Shown here: piece after piece, positions 62,621 to 64,000 of the stretch
Layout of the letters: the number at the start of each line of letters is the position of its first letter
Position numbering within the stretch: position 1 is the first letter of the stretch
Assembly: GCF_003285015.1 (NCBI RefSeq)
Contig: NZ_QMFB01000035.1
Coordinates: 1-64,000 of the forward strand
Direction of reading: 5' to 3'
Length of the DNA: 64,000 nucleotides
Source of the DNA: Paenibacillus contaminans
GTDB lineage: Bacteria; Bacillota; Bacilli; Paenibacillales; NBRC-103111
Position numbers and translations under genes: made by a program
Notes under the pieces: model-generated
What the model was told of the DNA's origin: nothing
The model's input: only the letters and a program-made list of their open reading frames with translations
Database searches by the model: none

Positions 62621-62653
62621 GAAGCCTGCCATTATTGTAAAATGGCAGGCTTC
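62621..62653 (-). terminator. Hairpin after the response regulator gene
   Basis: GAAGCCTGCCATT pairs perfectly with AATGGCAGGCTTC around 7 nt. The T-run after it is weak, so partial read-through into the transporter genes is possible. Confidence 0.65.
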
Positions 62654-62698
62654 AAACACGTAGAGGATACTGATGACCTCTTATGGTAATTTCATTCC

Positions 62699-64000
62699 TT
62701 AACGCTTCACTTCACCCGGCGTGACGCCCCAAAACTTGCGGAACACTTTGGTGAAATAGCTGACATCCTTGTAGCCTACCTGGTTGGAGGCATCGGACAC
62801 TTTGGCTCCTTGCTGCAGCAGCTGCTTGGCTCGCTCCATCTTGTGCTCCAGCACATAAGCCGAAAATGTCGTTCCCATCTCCCGCTTGAACAGCCGGCTC
62901 AAATAGGAAGAATTGACGAACAGCCTGTCCGCCACCGTCAACAAGGTTAGCTCCGTATGGAGCTCCTTATCGACGATTTGCAAGATCTTCTTCACGATCT
63001 GATTGTCGACGGCTTCCCGCTGTTTCCGCACATACGCGATCATGCGGCCGACCGTCCTCTGCAACCAGGCATGGATTTTCTCCTTGGTTACCAGCTGCTG
63101 AGGATGATGCAAATATTCAAAATCCTCACCCAGCACTTCTTTCAGCCGCCAGCCTTGACGATGAATGATTCGAACCAGCACGCTGCTGAAATAGAGCACC
63201 CACTCCTGCACGTCATCGACCGTACCGGCCTTGGCGACGGCGCTCTCCCATACGGACTGCAACGCTTGTCCTGCCTGCTCTTCGTCCCCCGTCTCTACGG
63301 CTATTTCCAGATTTTTTTCGTAATTCGGGAGCATGGACCACGTATCCACGCTCTGCTGCTGCTCCTTGTAGGGGATGGCGATATCGGGGCCGTATACGAC
63401 CCGGCCTTGCAAAGCTCTGATCGCCTGAGCATAGATCAGGTGCAGCTGCTCCGGACAGCATGTCTCGCCGCAAATGCCCGCGCTTGCAGTCAGCTTCAGG
63501 CATTCCTTCACCTTAGACAGCAGATTGGCTACCGCTACATTTACGGCAAGCATCATCCCATTGGAATCCTCCGCCAGAGGACTGTGGAATACAAGCACGG
63601 TATATCCTTCTTGCGCCGTCAACACCCATACGTTATGTTCACCCGCCATGATCTCCCTGACGATACTGTTCAACGAAAACTGCAGCAAGGAAACATCTTT
63701 GCCGTTAAAGCGCGTTTCCTCGTCGGACAAGGGATCCATATCGAGCACCACAACCGCATATTGCGCTTCGGCGGGCAAATCGATCTGCAGTTCTCCGCCA
63801 TATTTGCCAATCTCCCACGCCGCGTATTTTCCGTTCATCCAGTTCTGAAAGAAGCTGTTTTGCAAATTCGGCAGCTGCTGAAGCCATTTCTGCTGCAATG
63901 CCTCCTGATTGTACAATCGATCCAGCTCTTGCCTTGACTGCTCTGCCGCGTCCAGAACAGCCTGAAGGATTTCCGCGTCGTCGGCCGGCTTTAGCAAATA
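62699..64000 (-). CDS. AraC-type response regulator, N-terminus cut by window edge
   Basis: Two-component response regulator; 433 residues are visible, and the receiver domain lies mainly outside the window. The visible start, YLLKPADDAEI, is the end of a receiver domain, with its conserved Lys. A middle region of about 270 residues has no motif I can name, and the C-terminal AraC domain has LTVADRLFVNSSYLSRLFKR and DVSYFTKVFRKFWGVTPGEV. In this family the partner is usually a membrane histidine kinase encoded just upstream, which would be outside. It probably activates the downstream transporter and surface-enzyme genes. Confidence 0.9.
   Translation of the reverse strand, partial: YLLKPADDAEILQAVLDAAEQSRQELDRLYNQEALQQKWLQQLPNLQNSFFQNWMNGKYAAWEIGKYGGELQIDLPAEAQYAVVVLDMDPLSDEETRFNGKDVSLLQFSLNSIVREIMAGEHNVWVLTAQEGYTVLVFHSPLAEDSNGMMLAVNVAVANLLSKVKECLKLTASAGICGETCCPEQLHLIYAQAIRALQGRVVYGPDIAIPYKEQQQSVDTWSMLPNYEKNLEIAVETGDEEQAGQALQSVWESAVAKAGTVDDVQEWVLYFSSVLVRIIHRQGWRLKEVLGEDFEYLHHPQQLVTKEKIHAWLQRTVGRMIAYVRKQREAVDNQIVKKILQIVDKELHTELTLLTVADRLFVNSSYLSRLFKREMGTTFSAYVLEHKMERAKQLLQQGAKVSDASNQVGYKDVSYFTKVFRKFWGVTPGEVKR

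Noticed and set aside
1..64000. tRNA, rRNA or riboswitch genes
   Set aside because: I looked for cloverleaf-like arms, rRNA-like stretches and common riboswitch cores by eye in the gaps between genes and found none; a covariance-model search would be needed to exclude them.

Overview
The window looks like a chromosomal segment of a Gram-positive soil bacterium of the Paenibacillaceae (Paenibacillus or Cohnella type). The signs are three LplA-type sugar-binding lipoproteins with LplB/LplC permeases, a membrane-anchored AraC regulator, a surface enzyme with three SLH domains, a 1555-residue exoenzyme with a FIMAH-like C-terminus, an LCP wall protein, a YwjA-type exporter, AGGAGG-type ribosome binding sites and frequent GTG/TTG starts. 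This is a judgement from protein families and gene style, not from a database search.

Layout, left to right. 1-7.6 kb: an orphan sugar-binding lipoprotein and a GH38 alpha-mannosidase, divergent from a membrane AraC regulator. 7.9-17.3 kb: GH88 unsaturated glucuronyl hydrolase, Bcp peroxiredoxin, small SMI1/KNR4 and VOC proteins, a GNAT/AraC pair, a large GH78 alpha-L-rhamnosidase and an AHSA1-type protein. 17.3-31.3 kb: a minus-strand polysaccharide locus (binding protein, two permeases, a giant heparinase II/III-like exoenzyme and a 630-residue protein of unknown function) with its AraC regulator, an FAD-dependent oxidoreductase and a frameshifted small gene. 31.7-45 kb: general functions (HD phosphohydrolase, YwjA exporter, DHA2 drug exporter, a three-gene ABC-2 exporter, LCP protein, ECF sigma/anti-sigma pair, HemL). 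45.9-50.4 kb: GltB, without GltD. 50.6-64 kb: a Tat-exported beta-helix protein and a second sugar locus (AraC response regulator cut by the window edge, LplB, LplC, binding protein, a decayed FAD oxidoreductase, and an SLH-anchored DUF4838-like enzyme split by a frameshift).

How the genes work together. Secreted or surface enzymes cut plant- or algal-type acidic and rhamnose-rich polysaccharides. Binding lipoproteins and permeases import the oligosaccharides, and cytoplasmic GH38, GH88 and GH78 enzymes finish them. Each block has its own AraC-type regulator. No ATPase for the sugar transporters is present, so a shared MsmX-like ATPase elsewhere is inferred.

The least explained DNA is between genes: a repeat of about 210 bp in two copies, four unrelated intergenic stretches that each show a spacing of about 51 nt, two elements with similar transposon-like ends, and several gene remnants next to intact relatives. 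The gltB leader has a perfect 7-bp hairpin between an ideal Shine-Dalgarno and a start codon that is otherwise too far away. I saw no tRNA, rRNA, CRISPR array or intact transposase.
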